From the NCBI RefSeq assembly GCF_010093815.1, contig NW_022985568.1, positions 312,449 to 376,448 of the forward strand: DNA of 64,000 nucleotides, written 5' to 3'. Each line of letters starts with the position of its first letter. Positions within the stretch are counted from its first letter, which is position 1. The notes beneath the pieces are model-generated. The model made no database searches. It was not told the origin of the DNA and saw only the letters and a list, made by a program, of their open reading frames with translations. The DNA comes from Pseudovirgaria hyperparasitica (taxonomy: Eukaryota; Ascomycota; Dothideomycetes; Acrospermales; Acrospermaceae). This document shows, one piece after another, positions 22,817 through 35,096 of this stretch. A program made the position numbers and the translations under genes.

Positions 22817-23637
22817 AGCATCACTACGCTCTGGTCTACCACCGGCTCGGGGGGCTTTTCTCTTTTCTTTTCTTGCCTGATGCCGGGCCCTTGTTCTTCT
22901 CACTTCTGGCGGACTACCACTTTGTATGGATTGACGGCATTTTCTTGGTTCTTGGTGACGGTCACGATAAGCGCTACGTTTCTCCTTGCGTCTCTTCTTT
23001 CCTCTTCTATGTCATGATGTATTTTTACTTTGGCCTGCCTTGGCCGTATAACACTTCGCTTCGTAGCTTGCTGTAATGCTTGCGCTTGTATAGACATATA
23101 TTCCTTTTAATAATATCTTCATGAACATGAGCTGTGAATCAAAATAAGAGGGTTCTCTCATCTTCCGTGTGAGTTGTCTTCTTCATTCCTTATTCTTATC
23201 ATTATCACAACGTATGCTTTCTCGCTCTCAAAGTATTAATAACAAGCCAGTATACAGTTTGGAATACACATAGGCGCATTACTTAGGTTTAGAGACTGTA
23301 AACGTACCGGGTACGTCTATGCGCCTGAGACTCCTCGGACGCTGTCTTTAAAGCTCTCAAGAGCTAGCTGAGGCAATGGCGAGCTTGTTGTAATGCTTAG
23401 GTCTTAGTATCGGGCCTTGGTTCTGCGTCACGATACGAGCTTCGAGCCTGCTCGAAATTTTGCATCAAGATCGGCAGTCTATAGTGAACAGGAGCAGTAT
23501 TCAGCAAGAGATATCTCATATTATCCAGGCTCTTCTAAAGTTGGCATTGGGTCTATACCATGTATCTAACTAATATATCGTGTATCCGTATACAAATCTA
23601 TCTATCGTATGATGCCTAAACGTTTTCATCCCACCAC
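22817..23637. other. Intergenic region between convergent genes, no gene seen
   Basis: Contains the 3' UTRs of the repeat precursor and the ABC transporter. The first 300 bp are C/T-rich. Nothing else is recognised. Confidence 0.6.
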
Positions 23638-26600
23638 TTACCACGGAAGCCAGTTCTTGACCGACTTGACGTAGACCCAAAGATACACTGACAGATAATT
23701 CGATACGCAGAACAATGCAAAGATGCCCAGATTTCTCCAAGCATTCGAAACGGAAATTTGCCTGGTGACGAGATACTGTATCACATATGAGTCTAGAGTC
23801 CACTCCCTGGAAGATAAAGACGACTTACATCCTCGCCCTTCGAGTACTGACAATACCCGCAATCTTGAGTAGCGTTCGGATTGACTAGATATCCCGTCGT
23901 GCCATCCAACCATGCCTGTGCGTAGGTTGCGCATGTATCTCCAGGAGGCGCTTGAAAGCGGATGAGTTCAGAGTCCATGCAGTGTATGGTCAGATCGCCC
24001 AGGATCATTGCAACCACGCCGGAGATCCAATACATAAATGGACCGACATAGTATAGTGTGTAAGCCCATACAGCAGGCATAAGAGATTGTGGCTGCAGAA
24101 CACCATTGAAAAATTCGCCAACTATGATAATGAAGGGCATGATGTTCGCGGCCATGACTGCGTCGGCACTAAAGCAGAGTCAGTCGCGACACAAAGATGA
24201 AGCATAAAGGTAGGGTTGTAAGATGAAGCATACCTGAGTGCTGCAATCCACTGACCCCAGGAAGTGCTGAAAAGGTGAAACATCATCATCATAAGGAACG
24301 TATACCCAGCCGGAGTCCCAAGAGGTAGACCAACGAGGAAATAAAAAAGTACGTAGAAGATGAGGCCACCAGCGAACGCCCAGGGAATTTCAGAAATGAT
24401 CTGTGCGGAGGTGAAAGCTACCCAGCCATATATGCGGCTAGGATACTCTCGGCCAAGCCAGATATTGCGATTCTCGACAAACATCATCGAAGACGCGTTG
24501 ATAAACTCCGGGACAATCATGAGGACTAGGAAACAGGAGAATATCCGATATTGGATACTCGCGACGCTGTTGTTCAGCTGTAGGAATGCCAAACCATTCA
24601 GGACGGAGTGGAAGAAGGAGCAGTAAAGTCGGGAGTAGATGTAATCCGGCGTGCGCCAGTACTGTGTCATGGTTCGTTTTGTTAATTCAACGATCTGCCT
24701 TGCCATAGACGATGCATATGTAACTTGTGTTCTGCGTCTCGTCTCCTTTGATGAAGCCTCAGTGCCATCAGATGCTCCAGAGGTTGTCAATTCGTCAACC
24801 TTGCGAAGGACTGCTTCAGCTTCTGCCGATTCGCTCCAGACCTTGCTTAAATCCAGTTCTTTTGTAGTCTTGCCAGATGCAACTTCTATCAAGAAATCTG
24901 CGACGTTTTTACCTGGTTCGCACACGATACCGTGCGCGGAAAAGTACTCAATCACGGTTCGACCATGCGAGCCAATGTCGCCAAAATAGTACGGTCGTCC
25001 TCCGCGAGCCAGTGCAAGCACACGATCGAAAAGCTCGAATTGCTGTTGATCAGCTTGGTGGATGGTACAAATGATGGTCTGGCCTGCTTCTGCGAGTCTT
25101 CTCAGAAGCTTGACTATGTTAAGAGCACCTTGACTATCCAGACCGCTGGTCGGTTCGTCAAGGAAAAGGGCAATCGCTGGCTTTGAACAAAGCTCGACGC
25201 CAATAGTGGTCCGCTTACGTTGCTCAAGACTGACTGACTGAATGAGCGCATGTTGCAGTTCGGCCAGGCCAAGGATCTCGAGGACTTGATCAACGTAAAC
25301 GAGCTTGTCGGCTTTTGATACATCGGCATTTTGCCTGAGTATAGCTGAGAACTCGAACGCTTCTCGGATGGTTGCTGTTTCGACGTGAATGTCAGCCTGT
25401 TGACAGAAACCTAAGTCTCGAACGATTGAGGTGTTGACGTCCTGACTGCCAATTTTGATGGCACCAGTCACATGTCCTGGTGCCTGTTGCGTTAGGACAT
25501 TCATGACTATGGCTTTGTTAGTTCCTCTTCTGTGGAAGTCTGATGGCTTGGGTAATACTAACGAGTACTCTTTCCAGCCCCGGACACGCCTACCAAAGCT
25601 GTCAAAGAGCCCGGCTCACAAAATCCAGAGACATCATCTAAAAGCTGTTTGCTAGAACCAGCATGTTGGACGGTATAGTTCAAATTACGCCATGAGAATG
25701 CGGTCTTTGGCGCCGAGATGGTTCCCTGCGATATTTGATGTGGCGTTGTCTCATTCGGGAGCTCTAGGGGCACAGTCTTCTCAGAGCAGTCTCCGTCGCT
25801 TTCCTCATCTTTCAGCACAGTCTTCTGTCGATCACAGGGTTTGTGTGAAAACTCAAGGGAGCTTCCAGCTGATGCCCACAAAACCTTCTCGGCCAGTAGT
25901 ATGTTAATTGTAACACAACCAATTAAGAACAGAATCAGGATACCAAAGTTCCTACCAACGTTGCTATAATAGAATCCGAAGGTTCCTTTGAGATATTCGT
26001 CACCATTGAGTGTCAGTTGCCCAGTACCTATTCCTTCGTAAGCACAGCTCTGATATGCTACATTATCATAGCCCGGTCCGGAAGGTATCACGGATCCTTG
26101 TTCGCAGGGGAATTGACGTCCATGAAATTCCATTGCCATGATGATCTCGAAAGCGTACAGAGCCGGTGTCAGATACTGGCATCAAACGTCAGCGACTTTT
26201 CTGGAAGAGAGAAGAAGCACAAAATCCGGACGGGTGGAAATGGCGGAGTGGAAAACGGATCAGACTCACAGCAAGCCAGCCTACCCAGGGGACATCAGAA
26301 ATGAGTTGGTCGACACCACGAACATAGCCTCCAAATATCATGGACACCAAAAGGTACAATCCGCTGTATCGTAAGGCAATCTCTAAGCGGGGAGAAGCGG
26401 CAGCGAAAAGCCGATAGCTGGCTGTGAACGCCATAGCACTCAACACAACCGCCAGATCGAATGTGAAAAAATTGCCTGACTGAAATCACTTATCAGCATT
26501 GCCCTTTTGTAGAGTATGCAACGTTAGTCTGCAATGACACTCTAGCTTGTAGGAACTGCTGGAAGTGCCGCCAGACTAATGTGTTTTATGGGATGGATCT

Positions 26601-28402
26601 CGTACCTCACGCTTCATACCTCCTAGAAAATATGCCACAAGCGAATAAAGTGTTGACAAGAAGACTGTAACCGGAATATCCATGATAGTTTTGGCCATGA
26701 CTACGGCTCCAGGTCTCACCATGGCGAATCTTCTCTGTCGATTGACGACAAATCTATCAGAGAAAGCACTTTCAAGCTCAGCGAGCTGAAACCAAGCGAC
26801 CAATACTGCAGAATAGAAGCTGAATCCACCTCGGGAGTAAACACCTGCAGTATCGTTTGGCATTTTGTAGAACATTGATCCAATGAGAAACGCAGATACG
26901 AAAATACACGTGAATCTTGTAATGAATGTAGCCATTTGTCCTTTCATCTGCCATATCTGTCGTTGTAAACATAGCTGTACTTGGCGCGCGAATGACGTGT
27001 TGTAAGACGAGCCCGAAGAGACGAATCGAGACTTTCTTTCTTGTGCGCGTTGCTGAATGATCGAACCATTCGTAATTGACTCGGATGCACTTCTTTCGGA
27101 GGCCGGCCGAAGTCTATCTGTCCCACTCAATTGCTCGGCTTCGTAGAGACGAATTTCCGTCTCTATATCTTTAAAGGTCTGGCTCTGCCGAAAAGCGTAC
27201 TCAAGATTTTTGGAACCCCGCACCGCACAGGATTCGCAACCTGACCGAATGTTATCTCTGCTAGATGTGGCTACACTGGTAAGAAAACTGCTCATTGTTT
27301 GCCTTTGCTGTCGTTCGTAGCCGAGAGAGTTAAAGTAAGATTCGGCATCACGTGCTGGTCCCTGATAAAGCATTCTACCGTCTTCAATAAGCATGACTTT
27401 GTCAACAAGGTCATACATAGCGTCCGATGCCTGGTATATCGAAACAACCATTGCCCTCTCACAGGTATCAGTCATGATTCGGAGTGACCTCATATAGTCA
27501 AGTGCAGACGAGGAGTCTAGACCCCGTGTTGTTCCATCCCAGGCATTGACCGATGATCCGGAGGCCATTGACTCGAGAATCGAAACTCTCTTCCGTTCGC
27601 CACCAGAAATTCCTCGAATGAAGTCGTCGCCGACAAGTGTGTCCATAGCGTGAGACATCCCAAAGATGCGCCCGAATTCTTCAAGAAATCGCGGCACTTC
27701 ATGAAGTAGCTTTCTAGGTGTCTTATTCATGAGAGCAAAGTCGAGCGTCTGGCGGACGGTCAAGGTCGGTAAATGGGTGTCATCTTCAGGTATGTAGGCG
27801 ACGGATCCTCGGAAATGTTTCATGACATTTGAGGGTGCCATGCCGGAGTAGTCCAGGTGGCCTCTTACTCCTAGGAATGAAGCGTGGTCATTTGCAATGG
27901 TACGTAGGAAGGTGCTACAGCCCGATCCTGGGTTCCCCAGCACGAGCATCATCTCACCATTTCGAACGATTCCCGTAAAGTCACGAATCAGGGCCTGACC
28001 GTCTTCGATGCTCGTAGGAAAAAGAAGCGGCTGGATGGATCCCTCGTAGATATCTCGAAGAGTGAAAGTCCTCCATAGAGCCTCCTTTAGTGTCTTAGCT
28101 TTGACCGGACCTCTAGCTCGACCGTATGTGGTGAGTGATTTGAAGCAAACGCTCAAAGGAGGAGGACGGTGGTTTGATTTGACATAGGCTTCGAAATCAG
28201 TGAAAGCGGGATCTATGCCCTGAGATTTTGACGACCTGTCAGTGACAGATCGATACAATTCTGCTGCAGCCTCCTCAACTTGATCGTTGATCTGCACATG
28301 AAGCTGATTGTCATATTGTAGACGTCGAAGGTCTGCATTGTCGTAATCTGGAAAGTTGTTGTAAGCAGATACACGCCTAAGTGGAGCAACGTATGATGGC
28401 AT
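23638..28402 (-). CDS. PDR-type (ABCG full-size) ABC transporter
   Basis: Plasma-membrane ATP-driven exporter of the pleiotropic drug resistance type. Six exons (28402-26606, 26479-26270, 26175-25563, 25506-24234, 24168-23829, 23775-23638) give 1456 residues, the normal PDR size, in the order NBD1-TMD1-NBD2-TMD2. NBD1 has the Cys-type Walker A GNPGSGCST, signature GISGGERKR and the PDR Walker B region NAWDGTTRGLDSSS. NBD2 has Walker A GVSGAGKST, the VSLEQRKRTTIGVEL signature and FLDEPTSGLDSQ. The loop containing AMEFHGRQFPC after TMD1 is typical. The last segments GVLQPQSLMPAVW and SVYLWVYVKS close TMD2. It is transcribed divergently from a Zn2Cys6 regulator 570 bp away. Substrate cannot be told; toxin or secondary-metabolite export are options. 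All splice phases agree and there is no sign of decay. Confidence 0.94.
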
Positions 28403-28972
28403 GATGAAGTGAATTAATACCCATTCACAGGGAATTTTTGGAACGTGCAATCAGACTATGAAAAACGTCAGGACGTACGTACCTACACAATTATATGTAT
28501 AGGTCAGTCAATCGCTTCAGAACGGAAATTTTTTAGATGCTACTTGACTACCGCATCGAGAAGCATACCGAGATCGTATTGCAAGGGTGGTAAGACGCCA
28601 CTCTCGCAAACATCGCGGGCCATGCTTTGACAGTCTAAGTGAAAGTCGTGATGCGTCATACTAAGTGGAGCAATAGAGTCGAACGTTACCAGATACGGGT
28701 GACAAAGTGCAGCTACCCACATCCGGAAAGGACCACACTCTACTTAGTCAGCCCTACTCTAACCCCGGCACAGGTACGTTCTCGGGGACGACAGGTCCAA
28801 CTTCAGCATCAGCACAACGTCACTTCCAGCAACTTGTTTGGTTGAGTCGCTATCGCTCAATTGTAGGTAGCGTCCCAGCGCCGAATCACGGTCACAGTCT
28901 ATTGCATGCCTCCTCGGAGCGTCATGTCCTGTACTTGATAACGACTTAACGAGATCCCAGAGCTATGAGGAT
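28403..28972. promoter_or_regulatory. Shared divergent promoter, ABC transporter and Zn2Cys6 regulator
   Basis: 570 bp between the two start codons. It holds CCGAATCACGG at 28881-28891, an everted CCG-N5-CGG pair of the kind many Zn2Cys6 dimers bind; whether this regulator binds it is inference. It also contains the short upstream reading frame described separately. Confidence 0.4.
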
Positions 28973-28976
28973 ATGA
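28965..28976 (+). promoter_or_regulatory. Minimal uORF overlapping the regulator start
   Basis: ATG AGG ATA TGA: a three-codon upstream frame whose stop TGA overlaps the main ATG at 28973 (shared sequence ATGA). If the transcript starts upstream, ribosomes would have to reinitiate or leaky-scan, which could dampen translation of the regulator. Confidence 0.4.
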
Positions 28977-30591
28977 GAACATGCTATACCTGTCGACGTC
29001 GTAGACTTATCTGCGATGGGGGTTCGCCACATTGCAAGAAATGTGAATTCAACGGCGTTAAATGTCTTGGCTATATTAAGCCCTTGACTTGGATAGGCGG
29101 CGCGGCTACAAAAGGGCACCTAAAGCAATTATCGAACTCAACAGCAGGCCTGGCAGTCTCTGGTGTTTGCAAGAATAACCTACCTGCATCCCAAGCTATA
29201 CCTTCACCACCCTTGGCCTTGACAGAACCAATTTTCCAAGATTTGAGTCCGGAGTCACGGTTTCTCGTAGACTATTGTAAGTCTACTGCTATAAAAGTCA
29301 CTTCACATATGTTCTGACAAGTATGCTAGTCGAAAAACGAATTTGCCATGTCCTAGTACTCGTCGACACAGAGAGGAACCCATACAGAAGCCTTCTTTCC
29401 TTTATTGGCCCATCTAGGGGTGTTTTACATGCTGTGAGTGCTATTTCTGCATGTCACATGGTGCACAGCATTACAGGCGTGCCTGTTCTCTCTATGCCTC
29501 AGGACGGGACCGCGAAGCTCTCAGAAGTCTCGCAGGGCTCGTCGTCAATAAGTCATTCCACTTTGGCAGTATCAGGTCTGCTCAAAAGTCTCTTCCAGTC
29601 TAAGCATAGAGCCCTGAGATGCTTGTACGATGCACTTTCGAATCCTCAGGAAGGACACGAATGCTCCACGTTGACTACGGCCATATTGTTGGTTGCCTTG
29701 GACATCTGGGAGAGCGGCACTCGATCGTGGAACGTTCATCTAGAGGGAGCGAAAAAGCTACTAGAGAGCTGGGCCGAGAGCGGCCAACTGGAGTCAGTGA
29801 ATCTAAGGATGCTTACTGGCTTGATAACGTGGGTAGCTCCATCAGATATATACTCCGATAATGCTAATCATGGCAGGTTGGAGACCTGCGGCTCAACATT
29901 GATGCTACCAGGGGGGCTCAAGACACCATTACGATCGCTTCTGGCGGATATACCAATTCGTGATGCTCCTGATACCTCAATTGTTGGATGTCCTTATGAA
30001 ATTGCATCTGCAATAGAAATAGTTACTTGCCAACGTCAGATGTATACATCAGCGCGTAGTGATTCGGATCAAGCAACGCAGCCCAAAGACGCAGATGTCA
30101 AGGTCCTTTTGCAGACTCTCCAGGATCTGGAAAAGTTCGATATCGATCACTGGGGTCACGAAATGGTGCAGGCAAGCTCCCATCATTTATCACTGTCGTT
30201 GAGTGATCTCATGCATGTTGGAAGGATATGGAAGCTTGCCGCCATCATCTACGCCCAGCGTATCTACTCCAACGCAACAATGCAATTCGCAAGCCCTCAG
30301 TCGCTCGTGAACGACATCATCGCAGAGTATATCAGTGTTCAACATCTTGACGACGCAACTAAAATACTCATGTGGCCTGCATTCATTGCTGGTGCTGAGA
30401 GCACTACAACACGTCAGAGACAATACGTTCTCCATATACTCGATCGCATCTGGCAAATCACACTTAGTGCCAATGCAAAGAATGCTGCTTTGACTCTTCA
30501 ACAGTACTGGAAACAACGAGAATCTCAAACAGATGCCTGGAATTGGACCAACGAAACCTCATTGCTGAATGACTACTGGCTATTCTTTTGA
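28973..30591 (+). CDS. Zn2Cys6 transcription factor, ACR-2-like
   Basis: Two exons (28973-29276, 29330-30591; 53-bp intron) encode 521 residues. The Zn2Cys6 cluster is at the extreme N-terminus with Cys at residues 4, 7, 14, 21, 24 and 31 (C-X2-C-X6-C-X6-C-X2-C-X6-C), followed by YIKPLTWIGGAATKG. This arrangement and the downstream SRFLVDYFEKRIC and GVLHAVSAISACHMVHS segments match the fungal transcription factor family with the Fungal_trans_2 domain, whose best-known member is Neurospora acriflavine sensitivity protein ACR-2. The remainder is helical with no further DNA-binding motif. The head-to-head position next to a drug-type ABC transporter suggests it controls that pump, in line with ACR-2 biology; this is inference. 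Confidence 0.9.
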
Positions 30592-31680
30592 AGAGTTTCA
30601 GTAAATGAGCATATCTTCGTGTCGTAGACCATAAACCTTGCAATACTGGCGGTAACGCTGAAGCAGCACTTCAATAGCCATGACACCGATGTGCGCTATA
30701 GGGCCGACTTCAGTAGTACTCATAGCTCTCGTCGCTGGCCTTAAGCTACCATGTACTCATTATCGAAATTGTAAGCTTTAAAACACGAGACGATCATCAG
30801 TAGACGCTCACAAGCAAGATACAGCATTCCGCTACTACGGCAGACCCACTTGTTAATATCATGGCGACTGGTCACACCTATAACCATTAAATCCTACGCT
30901 ACGATGGCTGACAATGCCATTGAATCCCCATCGAGGCCTCCGGGCTCCCGGTGTCCACCTCCAACTCCCTCAAATTTACCTGAGAATTGATTCATGGACG
31001 ACTATCAATTGTATACATTCAAAACACCATGCGTCTGACGAATATGATGCCTACGTGAGGCTATTCTATTCACGTACATGGGTGAAATTGAAAGTTCCCA
31101 TCGATTGGCTCAGCATGAGTGGTTGGCGATGGACAAGTGTGGCTGGCTATCGGAAATCATTCATGATCCTGTAGCCTAGCGATTGGGGGCGGTAGTGTGG
31201 CGTTCGCTCGCCTCTTATTCTCGTCACTGCCTAGTCCGGACTGGGTCTCTTGTTTATACAGAACTTCACTTCAGCCTAATTTGATCATCATAGCTAATCG
31301 TTTCCCTAAGTGCCACTTTTCTATCTACCTGGAGACAAGAGTTGATCTCACCGAGTGAATGTGATACATCCAATTTAACGACACTCCATGTCTCCGCGCG
31401 CACAGGGTTAAACCCCCAAACAACCCAGTCACTCTGCCGTTCCAGGTGGCACAGCACCCTAACCGAGCGAGTTCACTCGACCCGAGCTCATCCATTTATG
31501 GAAAAACCCATGTACAAGCCCTTGCATCCCTCAAACGCTATGTTTCCTAACCTCCCAAGATCGCACGGAGTCGTGCGCTCGCGTTATCGTCTACCACAAC
31601 CCCCAAAGACTGCGCTCTTGCCTTGACGGCACTAGAGCACCATATAAATAATACACTGCATATACCTACGACACTGCGAA
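30592..31680. other. Intergenic, no gene seen
   Basis: 1.1 kb between two plus-strand genes. Short open frames have no domain or splice structure. Nothing supported. Confidence 0.55.
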
Positions 31681-32235
31681 ATGCACTTGCTATCCACCCT
31701 CCAGCGCACCTCACGCCTCTTCCAGCGCTCCATCTCAAGCAGCAATTCCTCGCAAGCCCCGCCAGAATCCCCAGAAGCAGCACCTCCAATGCCATCCACG
31801 CCCAGAATCGCCAGCACCACCACAATAGGTATCGGAAACTCCCTCCACGCCAACATCCGACCCTTCAGCACACCTTTCTGGGTGCTTGTCAGTCTGAGCA
31901 CGCCAATCCTGATCTTCGCGATTTTGGGCCTGTACTTATGGCTCATGCACCGCGTGCGCGAGAAGCGGCGGCTACGGAATGGGAATCGTGTTGGGACGCC
32001 GAAGAGTGTAGAGGCGGGAGCTGGGGTCTTGCGACCAGCGGTGCTGGGCAGGGACGCTGGGGCGTTACAAGCAGGCGGTGATGGACATGGAGAGGTGCGG
32101 GATAGCCTGGATATTTTGAAGGAATCTGATCTCGGCGAGAAGCAGAGGAGGGCGATGAGGAAGGAGAAAGGGGAGAGGAGGTATGGGAGGTATTTCTTGA
32201 GAGGCAGCGATGAGGAGCTGCATTGGATGGGATGA
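31681..32235 (+). CDS. Small single-span membrane protein, unknown
   Basis: Single exon, 184 residues from an ATG. Residues 1-25 are Arg/Ser/Leu-rich with almost no acidic residue, like a mitochondrial presequence. Residues 26-62 are Pro/Ser-rich. One strong membrane span, FWVLVSLSTPILIFAILGLYLW, lies around residues 67-88 (quoted here in part: PILIFAILGLYLW), followed by a basic stretch HRVREKRRLR. The tail is charged, with EKQRRAMRKEKGERRYGRYF near the end. A mitochondrial inner-membrane protein is a fair guess but not shown. Confidence 0.5.
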   Translation: MHLLSTLQRTSRLFQRSISSSNSSQAPPESPEAAPPMPSTPRIASTTTIGIGNSLHANIRPFSTPFWVLVSLSTPILIFAILGLYLWLMHRVREKRRLRNGNRVGTPKSVEAGAGVLRPAVLGRDAGALQAGGDGHGEVRDSLDILKESDLGEKQRRAMRKEKGERRYGRYFLRGSDEELHWMG

Positions 32236-32570
32236 TATGGTGCTGTCGACGACGCTGGCGTTCATGTCAGCACTGTGGTATCTTTGTGAGGGCTCTCTTT
32301 GTTGCTAGGTTGGTGTGAATATACCAATGCCAACGGCCACGCATTGTAAATGGACATAGTGCCTGAGCAGGAAAATGCCATACAACATGCGAATTACTTC
32401 CAGCACCACGAGCTACCATTCCCTTGTAACGCCTATCGAGTACTCGAGCAATTTTTCACGAGGCACCGCAGCAGCACTGTGAACAGCCAACAGGATGTAC
32501 ATATACAGCACTACCCGGCCCTACCTCTCTGCCTCTCTTCCGCCCCTCGAAATCCTCACATTTGAACAAA
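32236..32570. other. Short intergenic gap
   Basis: Holds the promoter of the next small gene; nothing specific seen. Confidence 0.5.
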
Positions 32571-33056
32571 ATGCCCCCACCAGCCATTCTCGAAAGAGCC
32601 GCGAGCACCGAAATCACGTCGCTGTCTCACGACACTATGGAAGGCTCCAACATGCTCGGGACCCATGCTTCAGCCTTCACCTCGGCGCCGTCGTCGACCA
32701 GCGTACCCTCTAATGTGCCATCCTCAGCACCGCCGCAGATCACAATCGCCATCATCACCCCTACACAACCACCAGCATCCGAGCCAACGTCGAAAGCCTC
32801 GTATTCAGGAAGTTCTTTCAGGATTGCTCACGTTATCATTGTTGCTGCCGTGCTGGGCACGCTGGCTGTTCTATCGGCAATGTGGATAAGGCGCAAGCGA
32901 AAGAGAAGAGCAAATCGTGCAGAGGCAGCTGCAGCAGAAAGATGGCCAGCTCTAACTGTGGAGGAAGATTTGCCACCGTACAGGAGATATGCAGAGAGTA
33001 TCAAATCTGGGACTGGGTCATTCCTCAAGAATTGGGTACCAGGACGCAAGAACTAA
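32571..33056 (+). CDS. Small single-span membrane protein with LPxY motif
   Basis: 161 residues from the ATG at 32571; the frame is open 9 bp further up but without an ATG. Residues 10-80 are Ser/Thr/Pro-rich, likely an O-glycosylated exterior. A membrane span around HVIIVAAVLGTLAVLSAMW is followed by a strong basic stop-transfer RRKRKRR. The cytoplasmic tail has LTVEEDLPPYRRY: LPPY fits the LPxY form of motif bound by WW domains of Rsp5-type ubiquitin ligases. No signal peptide is obvious, so it may be a signal-anchor protein. Function not known. Confidence 0.5.
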   Translation: MPPPAILERAASTEITSLSHDTMEGSNMLGTHASAFTSAPSSTSVPSNVPSSAPPQITIAIITPTQPPASEPTSKASYSGSSFRIAHVIIVAAVLGTLAVLSAMWIRRKRKRRANRAEAAAAERWPALTVEEDLPPYRRYAESIKSGTGSFLKNWVPGRKN

Positions 33057-33188
33057 TAGGTCGAAGCCAGGCACATCAGAGATACAGCCCATTACCACTA
33101 TGATTATTATTTCTTCTCCACCAATGGCTTATCACGCAGTGCTTTCAAGTTTGCTGTGATGGTGGAATCAATACGCTCTAGGGATACT

Positions 33189-35096
33189 TCATGTAGTGCC
33201 ACTGCCTTCGCCGTCTCCCCTATCATTACCCTGCCCATCTCTTCTCCTCTTCTTCCACCATCGCAGCTTAAACCATACTCCTGGTTCCTCTTGCCTTTGA
33301 CCGTCTCCACTTACTATCCGCGACTGTCCTATGCTTTCATCAGTATCATCTCCGTCGCTAGTGGCAGCCTGGTCATCATCACGGAGAGCGGTAAGTTGTT
33401 CACGTAAGGGCGTCTGAGTTAATCCTTCCCACCATGATTTTCGACGCCATTGATCGAAAGTGCTACTTCGAGCTGGGCTCCTGATGTTGGTCCGCAGGGG
33501 AGGCAGGGTTCCACTCCTGGGTCGCTTATACCCTTCAGCACGTAAAGATTGCGGAGAACGTGGTGCGTGTGCAATCGAACTTCTCCTCTGTTCCGATGCA
33601 TCATTCAATTCGTCCCATATCTCCTCGGCTTCGGCGCTAATTGTAACATTGCGCCTCACCGTGCGCCGTGGACTGAAACGGCCAGGACTTTTTCTACCTC
33701 TTACAGCTCCAGATGGCGCCGTAGGCGCACGAAGTAGAGGAGTGCGTTCATCCAGACTAGACTTTCTCCGATTTAAGGGAGCTGAGAATTGGTGCACTGC
33801 TTGGGGAGGACTGAATCCATGCTCTTCATCAAAATCCTGCCGATAATGGTCTTCAGAGAGGAACGGCTCGATTCCTTCCTGATCGTCCCCAATGGTCGCA
33901 CTCACAATTCCCATCCCAGGTGTCAGCGCTGTGACCGGAGGTTGGACGACACCGGACTGTGACATGTGTGACGTTGGAGAAACTCCGGGATCTTGCTGCT
34001 CCAGTCTCCAACTGAGCGCTAGTACGCCAGCGAGTAGAATGACGGTACCGACTGCAACAAGTCCGGCGTGTAGAGGTGTTAATCGAGAAGTCTGGTTGAA
34101 GTAGATGAGTCCATCTATGATCGCGATGATGTTGTAAATGCAAAAAACAAAGGGGTATAGAACACTGGTGCTGCAGAGCTTAAGTCCGCGGTGGAGGTAC
34201 CAAAGTTGGGACAGCGCCAAAAATATAAGACCTAGAAGAATCATCCACGACTGCCAACGGTCAAACTGATTACGCCTGTCGACAATGGTACGGACGAGTA
34301 GTTCGACGGCTGATTTGGCTAGGAGGAGACAATGGGCTGACAGAACGCCGCTAACGAAGCCGAAAAACATTCCTCGCAGAAGACGGGTACGTGTGGACTG
34401 CCTCGCCGAGAACCGTTTGACTGCCCACGCCGCTACGATTGACATAAGCACCATGACCGCGGTACCGATAAGCCATACAATGAAGTGAGGACGAGCCAAG
34501 AGGTTTAGAAGTTCGTTGAGAGTGTGAGAGGGTTCATTCATCGAGCCGTAGATGCCGATCAGGATGGCTCCTCCAGCCACCAGGACAGTCCCAAACAGCG
34601 AATACCGCGTGAAAGGTTCCTTGAGGATTACCGCAGCGCATATAGAGTTGAACACGAGGCCAGACTGGTTCATCCTGTCAGCACAGAATATATCGTACAC
34701 ATAGACACTTTGCAACTGACTGCTTGTAATGTTGAGAGCACTGGTAGCGGTAGAGTCGTAATCTGAATGGTACTGCCAACAATATTGCTCAGCAAGAACA
34801 TTCCCATGCCAATCTGCCACCGTCTTCTCCGGTATGGGGGCCTTCTTTGTTCGTATTCATCCTTCTCTTCTTCCAGTAAATGCGACTTTCGCTGGAGGGT
34901 CAGGCCGACACCTTGAATAGCCGTAGATAGGAGTCCCACGATAACGCCGAGCTACGAGTTGATTAGCGGTGTCGAGGGTGAATGATTGGAGTAGTTGTAA
35001 GTCCCTCTCCCGTCGTGATCAACGTAGGTGGTTCAGGCGGTCTTGCGGAGGAAGGGTGCTCACCGCAAAGCTGGCGCCCTGAGAAAGGTCCACCAT
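33189..35096 (-). CDS. NIPA-family magnesium transporter
   Basis: Exons 35096-35064, 34951-34721 and 34664-33189 encode 579 residues. The N-terminal 320 residues carry about nine membrane spans with the NIPA (DUF803) hallmarks LGVIVGLLSTAIQGVG, TTLPLPVLSTLQASGL, CAAVILKEPFTRYSLFGT and GAILIGIYG, then YPFVFCIYNIIAIIDGLIYF. Family members move Mg2+ across plasma or endosomal membranes. The C-terminal 250 residues are a long hydrophilic tail with Ser/Arg-rich segments, likely a phosphorylated cytosolic domain found in filamentous fungal members but not in animal NIPA1-4. The tiny first exon (11 codons) matters: the plain open frame of the third exon starts inside intron sequence. Confidence 0.9.

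Noticed and set aside
26489-26600. Extra micro-exon in the ABC transporter between the first two exons
   Set aside because: Direct joining at 26606/26479 gives the usual PDR transition in frame; a middle exon adds a Ser-rich insert not expected in the family.
21456-30591. Dikaritin-type RiPP gene cluster
   Set aside because: No UstY/DUF3328, tyrosinase or methyltransferase gene is present in the window; only the precursor layout fits, so the claim was kept to a repeat precursor.
34670-34820. NIPA gene starting inside the third exon's open frame
   Set aside because: That part reads intron and out-of-phase sequence; the three-exon model restores the conserved N-terminus.
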